Shown here: in pieces, positions 46,989 through 56,569 of the stretch
How positions within the stretch are numbered: position 1 is the stretch's first letter
Layout of the letters: every line of letters begins with the position of its first letter
Origin: Ignavibacteria bacterium
GTDB taxonomy: Bacteria; Bacteroidota; Ignavibacteria; Tepidaquicellales; Tepidaquicellaceae
Assembly (NCBI GenBank): GCA_016719565.1
Contig: JADJYU010000001.1
Span: 310,001-374,000 of the forward strand
DNA length: 64,000 bases
Direction: 5' to 3'
Translations under genes and position numbers: made by a program
The notes under the pieces: model-generated
Seen by the model: the letters and a program-made list of their open reading frames with translations, nothing else
The model's database searches: none
What the model was told of the DNA's origin: nothing

Positions 46989-49436
46989 TTGGCAAAAACA
47001 TTAAGATCCATTCAGACTAATTACGGTAATGCAAAGACATCATACTTTGCCGGAATTTTTATAATTGCAATGTCCACGATTCTTCTGGAGTTTACCCTGA
47101 CCAGGGTTTTGTCCGTATCACTCTGGTATCATTTCGCATTTATGATAATTAGCGTAGCGCTGCTTGGATTCGGAATAAGCGGAGTTGTGTTAGCGCTCAG
47201 CAGCCGCATTGAAAAAATTCAGTCTGACAAACTGCTCAGCATACTCTCTCTGCTGTACGGCGTAAGCGTTTTATTTTCTTTCATAACTATGAACAAGATC
47301 CCCTTTGATCCTTTCAGTCTTCTTACGGATTCAGTTCAGCTTATATATCTTCCAATATATTATCTTCTTATCACGCTGCCGTTTTTCTTTGCCGGACTTG
47401 TGATCTCTGTATTACTTGTAAGATACAAAAAGGAAGTCTCTAAATTATATTTTTATGATCTCATCGGCGCGGGATTATCATGCTTTATTTTTATTTTCCT
47501 GATCCCATTAACCGGAGGAAACGGAGCGATAGCTGTTGTAGCGGCTATGGGATTTTTTGCTGCAATGATCTTCTCATACGAAATGCATAAAACCATTTCT
47601 ATGATTTCATTCATTTTGCTAGCGCTTTCACTCACTTTTTTAATAAATACTGATGAAAGACTTCCTATAAATGTAACGTCAAATAAACTATACGGAAATT
47701 ATATCAAAGACCGTCCGGATCTGAAGATCAGAACAGACTGGAATATTTTTTCAAAGATAGATGTGATGAGAGATGAGGAAAGTTCGCAGGACGGATATGA
47801 TATCTATCTTGCAATTATCGATGCAGGAAATGCAACGACAAATATTCCGAATGTAAAATCCCTTCCTCCAAAAACAAAACCCGCTGACGCTTCCAATCTG
47901 GCTTATCTGCTGAAGGATTCAGCGGAAAAGGTTTTTATAATCGGTTCTGCAGGCGGCGGAGAAATACTTGCAGGTCTTTATCATAATGCTAAAAATATTA
48001 AAGCCGTTGAGATCAACGGCATTTTGAATGACTACCTTGAGAATACTCTTTCATATTGGACAGGTCCTTTAGTTAAAAATAACAAGTCTGTTAATCTCAT
48101 TACGGACGATGCAAGAAATGTAATTACTTCTAAAAGAATTGTGTATGACGTAATTGTTTCAGCTCATACAATTTCCGCATCAGCTATGTCTAGCGGCGCT
48201 ATGAGCATGGTGGAAAATTATATTCTTACTAAGGAAGCTGTCAGCGAATATCTTCATCATCTTGACAGATCCGGAGTGTTGTATATTTCAAGACCGGAGA
48301 CTCAGATCCCGAAACTCATTACTACTCTTAAAGAGGCAAGACTTGAAAACAGTAAAGGTATTGAAAACAGTAAAGACTGTTTTATAATATTCAGAAGACC
48401 TCCGAATGAATTTGAAGGTGATAAAAGTTTTCTTGCAGGAGTGTTATATAAAAAGGACGGATTCTCCGCTGAGGATGTAATAAGGATCAGATCTGAAGCC
48501 GGTAACCTGAGTCTGGATCTGTTGTATGACCCGCTCAGCGAAAGTGAAAGTTTTTATAAAACGCTTATAGATTCGGATAATTTCAGAAGTCTTGCCGGAG
48601 GAAAAGATAATGTAACAGATGCAGGACTTGAACCCGCAACGGATGACAAACCGTTCTTCGATCAGAATATCGGATTCGGCAATCTGACATTTGACGGAAT
48701 CAGGGAAACTTTCTCTCAGGGTGATAAAGCTATACTTGCGCTAAAAGACAAACCCGTTGCAGAAACTACTTTAATTGTCATACTGATACAAACTCTGATC
48801 ACGGCATTTGCATTTCTGATACTTCCTCTTCTTATTGCAAAAAGAAAATTAACAAGCAGTTCTACCGGAAAAATATTTCTGATCTACTTTGCAGCAATCG
48901 GTCTCGGATATATTATGATGCAGATTTCATTGATCCAAAAATTTACATTGATGCTCGGACAGCCGGTTTATACTATTCTGACGGTAATTTCTTCCATGCT
49001 TATTTTTTCGGGGATCGGAAGTAAATATTCGGATACATTTTTAAAGAACAATAAGCACAGGATTCAGATAATTTTTTTTCTGATAGCATTGACAGCGATT
49101 CTTATCGGAGTATTTAATTCATATCTGTTTACATCAATGGCGCGGTTTGATCTCATTTACAGAGTGTTGATTTCTATATTGCTGATAGCGCCGCTTAGGT
49201 TTTTTATGTCAATGCCTTTTCCTTTGGGGATGAAAAAAATCGATGATTCGGAAAAAAGTCTTGCTGCATTTTCATGGGCTGTGAACGGATTCTTCTCAGT
49301 CATCGGTTCTGTTTTAGCAATAATATTCGCTATGACAATGGGTTTCCGATTTGTTTTTATTTTTGTCTCAGTGTGCTATCTCATTGCAATGCTGATGATA
49401 ATTTTTCGAACTAAGAGTCTACAACTAAAAACATAA
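46989..49436 (+). CDS. membrane-embedded spermidine synthase-like protein
   Basis: An 815-residue protein in three parts. Residues about 15-215 hold about seven helices (SYFAGIFIIAMSTILLEFTL first). A soluble methyltransferase/spermidine synthase-like domain at about 230-580 has VFIIGSAGGGEILAGLYH and KAVEINGILNDYLENTL. A second membrane block runs from about 590 to 810. This family is common in Bacteroidota and Planctomycetes and its reaction is not established. It starts with TTG seven bases after kdsA. Polyamine synthesis is not proven. Confidence 0.82.
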   Translation: MAKTLRSIQTNYGNAKTSYFAGIFIIAMSTILLEFTLTRVLSVSLWYHFAFMIISVALLGFGISGVVLALSSRIEKIQSDKLLSILSLLYGVSVLFSFITMNKIPFDPFSLLTDSVQLIYLPIYYLLITLPFFFAGLVISVLLVRYKKEVSKLYFYDLIGAGLSCFIFIFLIPLTGGNGAIAVVAAMGFFAAMIFSYEMHKTISMISFILLALSLTFLINTDERLPINVTSNKLYGNYIKDRPDLKIRTDWNIFSKIDVMRDEESSQDGYDIYLAIIDAGNATTNIPNVKSLPPKTKPADASNLAYLLKDSAEKVFIIGSAGGGEILAGLYHNAKNIKAVEINGILNDYLENTLSYWTGPLVKNNKSVNLITDDARNVITSKRIVYDVIVSAHTISASAMSSGAMSMVENYILTKEAVSEYLHHLDRSGVLYISRPETQIPKLITTLKEARLENSKGIENSKDCFIIFRRPPNEFEGDKSFLAGVLYKKDGFSAEDVIRIRSEAGNLSLDLLYDPLSESESFYKTLIDSDNFRSLAGGKDNVTDAGLEPATDDKPFFDQNIGFGNLTFDGIRETFSQGDKAILALKDKPVAETTLIVILIQTLITAFAFLILPLLIAKRKLTSSSTGKIFLIYFAAIGLGYIMMQISLIQKFTLMLGQPVYTILTVISSMLIFSGIGSKYSDTFLKNNKHRIQIIFFLIALTAILIGVFNSYLFTSMARFDLIYRVLISILLIAPLRFFMSMPFPLGMKKIDDSEKSLAAFSWAVNGFFSVIGSVLAIIFAMTMGFRFVFIFVSVCYLIAMLMIIFRTKSLQLKT

Positions 49437-49455
49437 ATTATTTTTAGAATTTCGT

Positions 49456-49489
49456 AACTATTAACTACTAACTATTAACTACTAACTAT
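49456..49489 (+). repeat. 14-nt tandem repeat, about 2.4 copies
   Basis: The unit AACTATTAACTACT occurs twice in full (49456-49469, 49470-49483) and once in part. It occupies the leader directly before the TTG start of the first phosphofructokinase at 49493, so it lies where a ribosome would bind. Confidence 0.85.
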
Positions 49490-49492
49490 ATT

Positions 49493-50782
49493 TTGGACGA
49501 TCACTACAGAAAAAAAACATTAGCCATTCTCGTCGGAGGCGGACCTGCTCCGGGTATTAACGGTGTCATAAGATCCGTTACAATAGAAGCAAAAAATTCA
49601 GGTTTGACCGTGTATGGTATTCTCGAAGGATTTGAACATCTGAGCAGAGGCGACTCCACTCATTTCCGTGAACTCAGGATCGAAGATGTGTCAAGAATTC
49701 ATTTTACCGGAGGCAGCATACTTTATACATCAAGAGTGAATCCGGCAAAGAGCAAAGAAATGCTCGAGGCTACTTTGAAATCACTTACACAGCTTTCAGT
49801 AGATTATCTTATTACTATTGGCGGTGATGATACTGCAACAAGCGCATACAAGATTGACCGTCTTGCAAAAGGACAGATACAGGTCGCGCATGTTCCGAAG
49901 ACTATTGATAACGATTTGCCGCTCCCCGGAAATATGCCTACTTTCGGGTATCAGACGGCGCGTGATTTCGGATTCCGTATTGTGCAGTCCCTGATGCTTG
50001 ACGCGGCAACTACGCGCAGATGGTATTATGTAGTTTCAATGGGAAGAAAAGCCGGGCATCTCGCGCTTGGGATAGGTAAAGCAGCTGGAGCCACCTTGAC
50101 CATTATCGGCGAAGAATTCCGTAATACAATCATCAGCTTTGAAACAGTATGTGATATTCTTGAAGCTTCCATCATAAAAAGAATGTCACAGGGAAATCCT
50201 TACGGAGTTGCCATTCTCGCAGAAGGTATTATAACAAAGATCGATCAGAATGAATTAATGAAACACCCTTATGTAAATCTTGAAAAAGATCTTCACGGTA
50301 ATATCCGGCTTTCGGAAGTTGATATCGGAAGGATCACAAAGGATGAAGTAAGAAGAAGATTGAGAGAGCGCGGAATAAACGTCACCATTGTTAATAAAGA
50401 TATCGGATACGAACTTAGGTGCGCTGACCCGATTCCTTATGACTGCGAATATACGCAGGACCTTGGCTATGCGGCTGTAAGATACCTGCTGGATGACAAT
50501 TCAGGAGCGATTGTAACAGTTGACAAAGGAAGCCTTATTCCGATAAAGTTTGAAGATATCATTAACAGCGAAGGCAGGATCAATACGCGTGAAGCTGACG
50601 TGGATTCAGACAGTTATCAGGTCGCAAGAAAATATATGATAAGACTTGAGAAATCGGATTTTGAAGAATTAAAAAATGTAGCAAGGCTTGCTCTTATAGG
50701 AAATATGAAGACAGAGGAATTTATAGATAAATTTAAATACTTAACTAATGATCCGCCTGTTAAAAATAAACCGGCCGGATAA
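49493..50782 (+). CDS. 6-phosphofructokinase, PPi-type active site
   Basis: A PFK-fold enzyme of 429 residues: LVGGGPAPGINGVI at the start, then TIGGDDTATSA and PKTIDNDLPL. The second D of GGDD and the K of PKTIDND correspond to Asp104/Lys124 (E. coli PfkA numbering), the pair typical of pyrophosphate-dependent PFKs. ATP-type enzymes have Gly at 104. The start is TTG. A second PFK follows after 22 bases. Substrate choice is inferred from these residues only; some sedoheptulose-phosphate enzymes share them. Confidence 0.88.
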   Translation: MDDHYRKKTLAILVGGGPAPGINGVIRSVTIEAKNSGLTVYGILEGFEHLSRGDSTHFRELRIEDVSRIHFTGGSILYTSRVNPAKSKEMLEATLKSLTQLSVDYLITIGGDDTATSAYKIDRLAKGQIQVAHVPKTIDNDLPLPGNMPTFGYQTARDFGFRIVQSLMLDAATTRRWYYVVSMGRKAGHLALGIGKAAGATLTIIGEEFRNTIISFETVCDILEASIIKRMSQGNPYGVAILAEGIITKIDQNELMKHPYVNLEKDLHGNIRLSEVDIGRITKDEVRRRLRERGINVTIVNKDIGYELRCADPIPYDCEYTQDLGYAAVRYLLDDNSGAIVTVDKGSLIPIKFEDIINSEGRINTREADVDSDSYQVARKYMIRLEKSDFEELKNVARLALIGNMKTEEFIDKFKYLTNDPPVKNKPAG

Positions 50783-50804
50783 TCACTTTAAAAAATAACG
50801 TATA

Positions 50805-51836
50805 TTGAAAATTGGCATCCTGACAAGCGGCGGTGACTGTCCCGGACTTAATGCCGTGATAAGAGCTATTGTAAGAAAATCCGATCAATTAGGTTTTGAA
50901 TCAATCGGAATTAAGAACGGTTGGAAAGGTATCTTTGATGAAAGCTATGAAAAACTTGACCTGAATAATGTAGCCGGAATTGTAAACAAAGGTGGTACAA
51001 TACTTGGCACTTCAAGATTCAGCCCATTTGAAAAAAAGAAAGGGAAAGATATTCTTCTCCATAAAATTGCCCGGGAAAATTTTGACGCCATAATTGCTAT
51101 CGGAGGAGATGGTTCTATGCATATTGCTCAGATAGCTTTTGAAGCCGGATTGAATGTGGTCGGAGTTCCGAAAACTATTGATAACGATATAAGCGGAACT
51201 GATTATACTTTCGGATTTGATACGGCAGTCGGAATTGCTACCGAAGCTATAGACCGTCTTCACACCACTGCCGAATCACATCACAGAATAATGATACTGG
51301 AAGTAATGGGAAGACATGCCGGATGGATCGCTCTCTACAGCGGAATTGCCGGTGGTGCTGATGCGGTGCTGATTCCTGAGTTCAAAACCAAGGTGTCTGA
51401 TGTTTTGAAAATTCTCAGCAGCAGATTTAAAAGAGGAAAGCTGTTTTCTATTATAGTAATAGCAGAAGGAACAAAGTTTGATGAGAAGAGCATGGCGAAA
51501 AGAAAGGAAGATATTAAGCTTGACGACTTTGGCAGGGAAAGACTCGGAGGAATTGGAAATTATCTTGCTGATGAAATTGAAAGAAGGACCGGGTTTGAAT
51601 GCAGAGCAACTGTCCTCGGACATGTACAGAGAGGTGGTATGCCATCGGCTTTTGACAGAGTGCTCGGTACAAGACTTGGGATTTATTCGGTGGAAATGGT
51701 AAATGAAAAAAAATTCGGCAGGATGGCTGCGCTTCAGGCAAACGAGATCGTTGACATTCCGTTCACAGAAGCCATCGGAAAATTAAAAACAGTTGATAAA
51801 GAATTATACGAAGTAGCTCAGGTCTTTTTCAAATAG
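50805..51836 (+). CDS. pfkA: 6-phosphofructokinase, ATP-type glycine with Lys124
   Basis: A short PFK of 343 residues: GILTSGGDCPGLNAVIRAI, AIGGDGSMHIAQ, VPKTIDNDISGTDYTFGFDT, and VLGHVQRGGMPSAFDRVL. Gly at position 104 favours ATP, while Lys at 124 is shared with PPi enzymes, as in the actinobacterial-type group III PFKs. It starts with TTG and follows the PPi-type paralogue, so the cell may co-express two PFKs with different phosphoryl donors. An amino-acid permease follows after 27 bases. Confidence 0.92.
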   Translation: MKIGILTSGGDCPGLNAVIRAIVRKSDQLGFESIGIKNGWKGIFDESYEKLDLNNVAGIVNKGGTILGTSRFSPFEKKKGKDILLHKIARENFDAIIAIGGDGSMHIAQIAFEAGLNVVGVPKTIDNDISGTDYTFGFDTAVGIATEAIDRLHTTAESHHRIMILEVMGRHAGWIALYSGIAGGADAVLIPEFKTKVSDVLKILSSRFKRGKLFSIIVIAEGTKFDEKSMAKRKEDIKLDDFGRERLGGIGNYLADEIERRTGFECRATVLGHVQRGGMPSAFDRVLGTRLGIYSVEMVNEKKFGRMAALQANEIVDIPFTEAIGKLKTVDKELYEVAQVFFK

Positions 51837-51863
51837 TAAATTTTATTTTCTTAAATACTTATA

Positions 51864-53294
51864 ATGACCGGGAATAAACAGGACGGGGTTCATTCAAGCG
51901 GATTGCTTACTAGACTTGGATTAATGACTGCAATCTTAATTGTCGTCAGTTCAATGATCGGATCAGGAATATTCAAGAAAGCCGCGCCAATGGCTGCTGA
52001 TCTTGAATCAGGCGGATTACTGCTCCTGTGCTGGGTGATAGCAGGTCTGATCACTATGATCGGGGCAGTAACCAACGCAGAAATTGCAGGACTTATTGCA
52101 GCACCCGGAGGACAGTATGTTTATTTCAAGGAAATGTACGGCAAAGCATTCGCATTCATTTACGGATGGTCATGTTTTTCCGTAATACAGTCCGCTTCAA
52201 TTGCATCCATAGCTTATGTCTTCTCAGAATCAGTAAATGCCATACTGCCTCTTCCTCATCTCAGCACTGAAATGGAAAGTTTCAGCATACTCGGTATATT
52301 TTATCCGTTCGCAAGTTTCGGGGTGAAAGTTCTAACGATCGCCACTATAATTTTTCTAACTGTTGCAAATTATCTCGGAGTAATATTCGGAGGTATCATA
52401 AATAATATTTTCACTTCACTCAAAGTTCTCGGGATTCTGATAATAATTACACTCGGACTCACGATGAGCGGAGGTTCAGTTGAAAATGTTTCGCCGATTG
52501 GACCAAATCCTTCAGCGGAATACGGAACTTCACTCGGATTATTCGGAGCTATGTTTGCCGCAATGCTAGGTGCATTCTGGGCTTATGACGGCTGGAATAA
52601 TATCGGATATCTCGGAGGCGAAGTGAAAAATCCTAAGAAGAATATTCCAGTCGCTCTCTTTACCGGCGTGGGTATTGTCATCGGAATTTATCTGCTTACT
52701 AATTTTGTATTTTTGTATGTAATGCCTGTCAATGAGATCATTGAAGTTGCGCAAAAGGATAATACTATAATCGCTGTAGAAGTGATGAGAAAATTTTTAG
52801 GATTCGGCGGCGCGTTCTTTATTTCAATACTTATAATGGTCTCGACTTTCGGCACGACAAACGGGTCCATTCTCGCTTCATCAAGAATTTATTTTGCAAT
52901 GTCGCGTGATAAACTATTTTTTAAATCCGCAGGAAATGTTCATCCGTCATTTAAGACACCTTATACTTCTTTAGTCATTCAGGGGATCTGGTCGTGTATG
53001 CTTGTACTTTCCGGAACTTTCGATCAGCTCACTGATATGGTCATCTTCGCATCATTTATTTTTTACGGAGCCGGGGCTTTCGGAGTGTTTGTATTGAGAA
53101 GTAAGATGAAGGATCATCACAGACCTTATAAAACAGTTGGCTATCCTGTCCTTCCGCTGATATTTGTGCTGTTCTGTATTACGCTTGTAGTGGTAACTAT
53201 AATTCAGAATCCACGTGATGCAGGAATCGGACTGCTGCTTGTGCTCAGCGGAATTCCATTTTATCTTTACTGGAACCGGAGCAGCAGGAAATAA
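51864..53294 (+). CDS. amino acid permease (APC superfamily)
   Basis: About 12 predicted helices in 476 residues. The first helix carries the SSMIGSGIFKKA motif of APC/LAT-like transporters, with GGQYVYFKEMYG and FWAYDGWNNIGYLGGE as further family marks. It probably exchanges or imports amino acids; specificity is not readable. It ends the co-directional run from trmH. No clear terminator follows. Confidence 0.9.
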   Translation: MTGNKQDGVHSSGLLTRLGLMTAILIVVSSMIGSGIFKKAAPMAADLESGGLLLLCWVIAGLITMIGAVTNAEIAGLIAAPGGQYVYFKEMYGKAFAFIYGWSCFSVIQSASIASIAYVFSESVNAILPLPHLSTEMESFSILGIFYPFASFGVKVLTIATIIFLTVANYLGVIFGGIINNIFTSLKVLGILIIITLGLTMSGGSVENVSPIGPNPSAEYGTSLGLFGAMFAAMLGAFWAYDGWNNIGYLGGEVKNPKKNIPVALFTGVGIVIGIYLLTNFVFLYVMPVNEIIEVAQKDNTIIAVEVMRKFLGFGGAFFISILIMVSTFGTTNGSILASSRIYFAMSRDKLFFKSAGNVHPSFKTPYTSLVIQGIWSCMLVLSGTFDQLTDMVIFASFIFYGAGAFGVFVLRSKMKDHHRPYKTVGYPVLPLIFVLFCITLVVVTIIQNPRDAGIGLLLVLSGIPFYLYWNRSSRK

Positions 53295-53371
53295 TTATTT
53301 ATTATGAATTACAAAATACGGGATGCTGATAAAAATTGTTGTTCTGAACTTATTATCATTTCAGAAACTAA

Positions 53372-53830
53372 CTAATCTAAAATATTTGATTTCTGAATGG
53401 TCTTATGAAGTTTATTTATTTCCATTAAAGCAGCGGAACCGTACCACGGGTGAAGTTCCATTTCAAGTACTCCCGCCTGAATAGCAGGATCAGTCTCAGT
53501 AAGTTTTTGCGCTTCTTCAATTGTCTTCACATTAAATATATAAATACCTCTTATTTCTCCGTTATCAGAAAACGGCCCTGCAAGTATGAGAGAACCTTCT
53601 TCAGCAAGTCTCATAATATTTCTCATATGAGCCATCTGAAGCTCATTTGCTTTTTCATTATTTTCCGGTTTCACTTTCCCTGATTTTAGAAAAGCCATTA
53701 CATATTCTTTCATCCCGTAATCATCCGAGCCAAGAGATTTTGCATATGCTGAATCATAGCTGCTGCTTTGCGTATATCCTGTGTTTGAGATTAATATCGT
53801 TAGGAACATTAGAAAAATTATTTTCAACAT
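53372..53830 (-). CDS. secreted YCII-domain protein
   Basis: A signal peptide (1-20, ending TGYTQ) precedes a single YCII-related domain at about 45-140, with MRLAEEGSLILAGPFSDNGE and ETDPAIQAGVLEMELHPWYG. The His/Asp pair seen in YciI proteins is partly present. YciI-like proteins are normally cytoplasmic, so an exported one is unusual, though not unknown in Bacteroidota. It is 33 bases downstream of the E1 fusion gene and may be co-transcribed. Function unknown. Confidence 0.78.
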   Translation of the reverse strand: MLKIIFLMFLTILISNTGYTQSSSYDSAYAKSLGSDDYGMKEYVMAFLKSGKVKPENNEKANELQMAHMRNIMRLAEEGSLILAGPFSDNGEIRGIYIFNVKTIEEAQKLTETDPAIQAGVLEMELHPWYGSAALMEINKLHKTIQKSNILD

Positions 53831-53863
53831 ATATCTTAAGTTTATTTTTTTTTAAAATTAGTT

Positions 53864-55882
53864 TTAAAATTCTGACAGTTCAATCAATTTTTTTCTCAAT
53901 ACATCTTTCTGAAAAAAGTTCTCCTCGAGAGCTGAAGAAAAAGGAACCGGCGTATCAAGGCTTCCGCACCGCATTACAGGCGCATCAAGATTTTTAAATA
54001 AGTGTTCGGATATATATGCAGCAATCTCAGCTCCAATGCCACCTGTTAAAGTGTCTTCATGCACTATCAGGACTTTGCCTGTTTTCATAACACTTTCTGT
54101 AACTGTTTCTTTATCCCATGGAAGTAAAGTGCGCAAGTCTATAAGTTCAGCTGAAATATTTTTATTTTCATCCAGTAATTTTTCTGACCAGTGAACACCC
54201 ATTCCGTAAGTTACAATTGTTACATCATCACCTTTCCTTACAATCCGTGCCTTGCCGGATTCTACTGTATAATAATCATCGGGTATGTCATCAGAAATGC
54301 TTCTGTATAATGCCTTATGCTCAAAGTACAAAACAGGATTCGGATCTTCGATCGCGGCGGCGATCATCCCTTTTGCATCATAAGGATTTGACGGATAAAA
54401 TATCTTAAGTCCTGGCGTATGAAAAAACCACGCTTCATTTGACTGCGAATGAAAAGGACCTGCTCCGACACCGGCGCCACACGGCATTCTTATTACGACA
54501 TCGGCATTCTGTCCCCAGCGGTAATGTATCTTCGCAAGATTATTTACAACAGGATTGAATCCGCTTGTAATAAAATCCGCGAACTGCATTTCAACTACCG
54601 ACTTCATTCCTTTGATCGAAAGACCGAGCGCAGCACCAATAATAGCTGATTCACAGATAGGCGTATTACGGATCCTGTCTTTACCGAATTCTTCATGGAA
54701 ATTTTCCGTAACCTTAAAAACACCTCCATACTCTGCGATATCCTGACCCATTATTACAAGGTCTTTATATTTTCTCATAGATAATCTTAATCCGTCTGAA
54801 ACAGCATCGACAAATCTTTTCGGAGATTTATCACTTCCTGCCGGATGAGTTACTTTCTGTATGTAAGGCGCATATACATCATTCAGCTCTTTTGCAGTGT
54901 CAGCTGTTGTTTCCGAGTCATTTAGCGCTTCATCAAGTGCTGCGTCAATTTCTTTTTTGTATTCATCCCTTATCGAATTTATAGTTTCTTCATCGAGAAT
55001 CCCCTCATCGACAAGGTAGCTTTCGTAATTCAACACGGGATCTTTTTTAACCCATTCTTCAAAAAGTTCTTTAGGAACATATTTTACTCCTGACGCTTCT
55101 TCGTGTCCTCTCATTCTGAAAGTCTTGCATTCGAGAAGCAGCGGACGCGGATCATTTCTCATAGACTCCGCATAGGTTTTTACAGTATCATAAACTGTGA
55201 GAATATTATTACCATCGATCTGAAGCGCTTCCATTCCGTAACCGACGCCTTTGTCTGAAAGGTCACCGCATTTATACTGTTCATTAAGAGGCGTTGAAAG
55301 TCCGTATCCGTTATTTTCTATTACAAATATTACGGGAAGATTCCACACTGCTGCAACATTCAGTGACTCATGAAAATCTCCTTCACTCGTGCCTCCGTCA
55401 CCGGTAAAAACTGCAGTAATTTTTTTATCATTATTCAAAAGCGATGCAAGACCAATACCGTCGGCAATTGCAAGCTGAGGTCCGAGATGGGATATCATTC
55501 CTACAATATGGAATTCATTTGTACCGAAATGAAAAGACCTTTCTCTTCCTTTTGAAAATCCGTCATACTTTCCCTGAAGCTGTTTGAATAATTTTGCAAG
55601 CGGAAGTCCTTTTGAAGTAAATACTCCGAGATTCCTGTGCATAGGCAGTATGTATTCATCTTTTTCCAAAGCCATGCTGACTCCTATTGATATTGCTTCC
55701 TGACCTATCCCGGAAAACCATTTTGAGATCTTTCCTTTTCTCAGCAGCAGCAGCATCTTCTCTTCTATTAATCTCGGAAGAAGTATGCCTTTGTATAATG
55801 AGAGCAGAGTGTCATTATCATAATCTTTTCTGTCGAAATTCATTAACCTTCTTCTTAGATCAGGAGATGTATGTGATTCCAT
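53864..55882 (-). CDS. 2-oxoacid dehydrogenase E1, fused alpha and beta subunits
   Basis: A single 672-residue chain joins E1 alpha (about 1-340) and E1 beta (about 350-672). The alpha part has the TPP motif FTGDGGTSEGDFHESLN and ENNGYGLSTP. The beta part has GQDIAEYGGVFKVTENFHEE and NTPICESAIIGAALGL. Closest in feel to branched-chain (2-oxoisovalerate) dehydrogenase E1, but pyruvate or acetoin E1 cannot be excluded. E2 and E3 genes are not in the window. The plus-strand neighbour starts 303 bases away. Confidence 0.9.
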   Translation of the reverse strand: MESHTSPDLRRRLMNFDRKDYDNDTLLSLYKGILLPRLIEEKMLLLLRKGKISKWFSGIGQEAISIGVSMALEKDEYILPMHRNLGVFTSKGLPLAKLFKQLQGKYDGFSKGRERSFHFGTNEFHIVGMISHLGPQLAIADGIGLASLLNNDKKITAVFTGDGGTSEGDFHESLNVAAVWNLPVIFVIENNGYGLSTPLNEQYKCGDLSDKGVGYGMEALQIDGNNILTVYDTVKTYAESMRNDPRPLLLECKTFRMRGHEEASGVKYVPKELFEEWVKKDPVLNYESYLVDEGILDEETINSIRDEYKKEIDAALDEALNDSETTADTAKELNDVYAPYIQKVTHPAGSDKSPKRFVDAVSDGLRLSMRKYKDLVIMGQDIAEYGGVFKVTENFHEEFGKDRIRNTPICESAIIGAALGLSIKGMKSVVEMQFADFITSGFNPVVNNLAKIHYRWGQNADVVIRMPCGAGVGAGPFHSQSNEAWFFHTPGLKIFYPSNPYDAKGMIAAAIEDPNPVLYFEHKALYRSISDDIPDDYYTVESGKARIVRKGDDVTIVTYGMGVHWSEKLLDENKNISAELIDLRTLLPWDKETVTESVMKTGKVLIVHEDTLTGGIGAEIAAYISEHLFKNLDAPVMRCGSLDTPVPFSSALEENFFQKDVLRKKLIELSEF

Positions 55883-56185
55883 TTATTTTTGATTTAATGT
55901 TCGTTTTACTTCAAAATAAGAATTGATATCGTGATTATAAATGATGAATATACTTCTCTTTCGGAGTAAATAAATAGTTTTGCCGGAAAAATATAGTGCT
56001 TAATAAAAAAGATTTTAAAAAATAATTATATTTACTACTTTATATGAGAATTATCAGAAAATTAATATAATGAAAGGCTTTATAGCTGCTCTGTTACAAT
56101 GCTGTAATTTTATTTCAAAAAGTTTTTTACAGCAATATAATTTGTTTAAGATAATATTGTTTATTTAAATCATTAAAATACTGTT
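55883..56185. other. 303-base divergent intergenic region with inverted repeat
   Basis: It separates the E1 gene (minus) and the small membrane protein (plus), so it should carry both promoters. TGCTGTAA (56100-56107) and TTACAGCA (56127-56134) form an eight-bp inverted repeat with a 19-base loop. It could be an operator or a leader hairpin. Otherwise I see only AT-rich DNA. Confidence 0.5.
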
Positions 56186-56404
56186 ATGAAAGTTATCGGA
56201 ATTGTTTTAGGAATAGTCGCAATGCTTGGTATGGCAATAGCTTTCATTCCTTTGCTGGGTTGGCTGAACTGGCTGAACATACCTTTTGCAATAATAGGAC
56301 TGATATTCAGTATTATCGGAAAATCAAAAACAGGTATTACTCTTTGCAGTATTGCAATACTTTTCGGAATATTCAGATTAATGTTAGGCGGCGGTATTCT
56401 CTGA
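56186..56404 (+). CDS. small membrane protein, two helices
   Basis: The 72-residue protein is almost wholly hydrophobic: helix 1 at about 3-24 (VIGIVLGIVAMLGMAIAFIP), helix 2 at about 30-46, and a third short segment. It has Gly-rich turns, typical of small inner-membrane stress proteins. A response regulator follows 165 bases downstream. Function unknown. Confidence 0.7.
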   Translation: MKVIGIVLGIVAMLGMAIAFIPLLGWLNWLNIPFAIIGLIFSIIGKSKTGITLCSIAILFGIFRLMLGGGIL

Positions 56405-56569
56405 TACCGGTTAATTCGTATTTCATACAAAGAAATTATTTCATACCGGGATAAATATTTTATTGCCCCCAATATCTCATATTTTAAACTTTCTTTCTGA
56501 AAAGTTTTTCTGACACATTCTCTTTACAAAAACTCCGTTAACAAACTTGATTACAACGAATTTTTTAAT

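Noticed and set aside
49456..49489. CRISPR-like repeats
   Set aside because: The units are directly adjacent with no spacers, and there are only about 2.4 copies.
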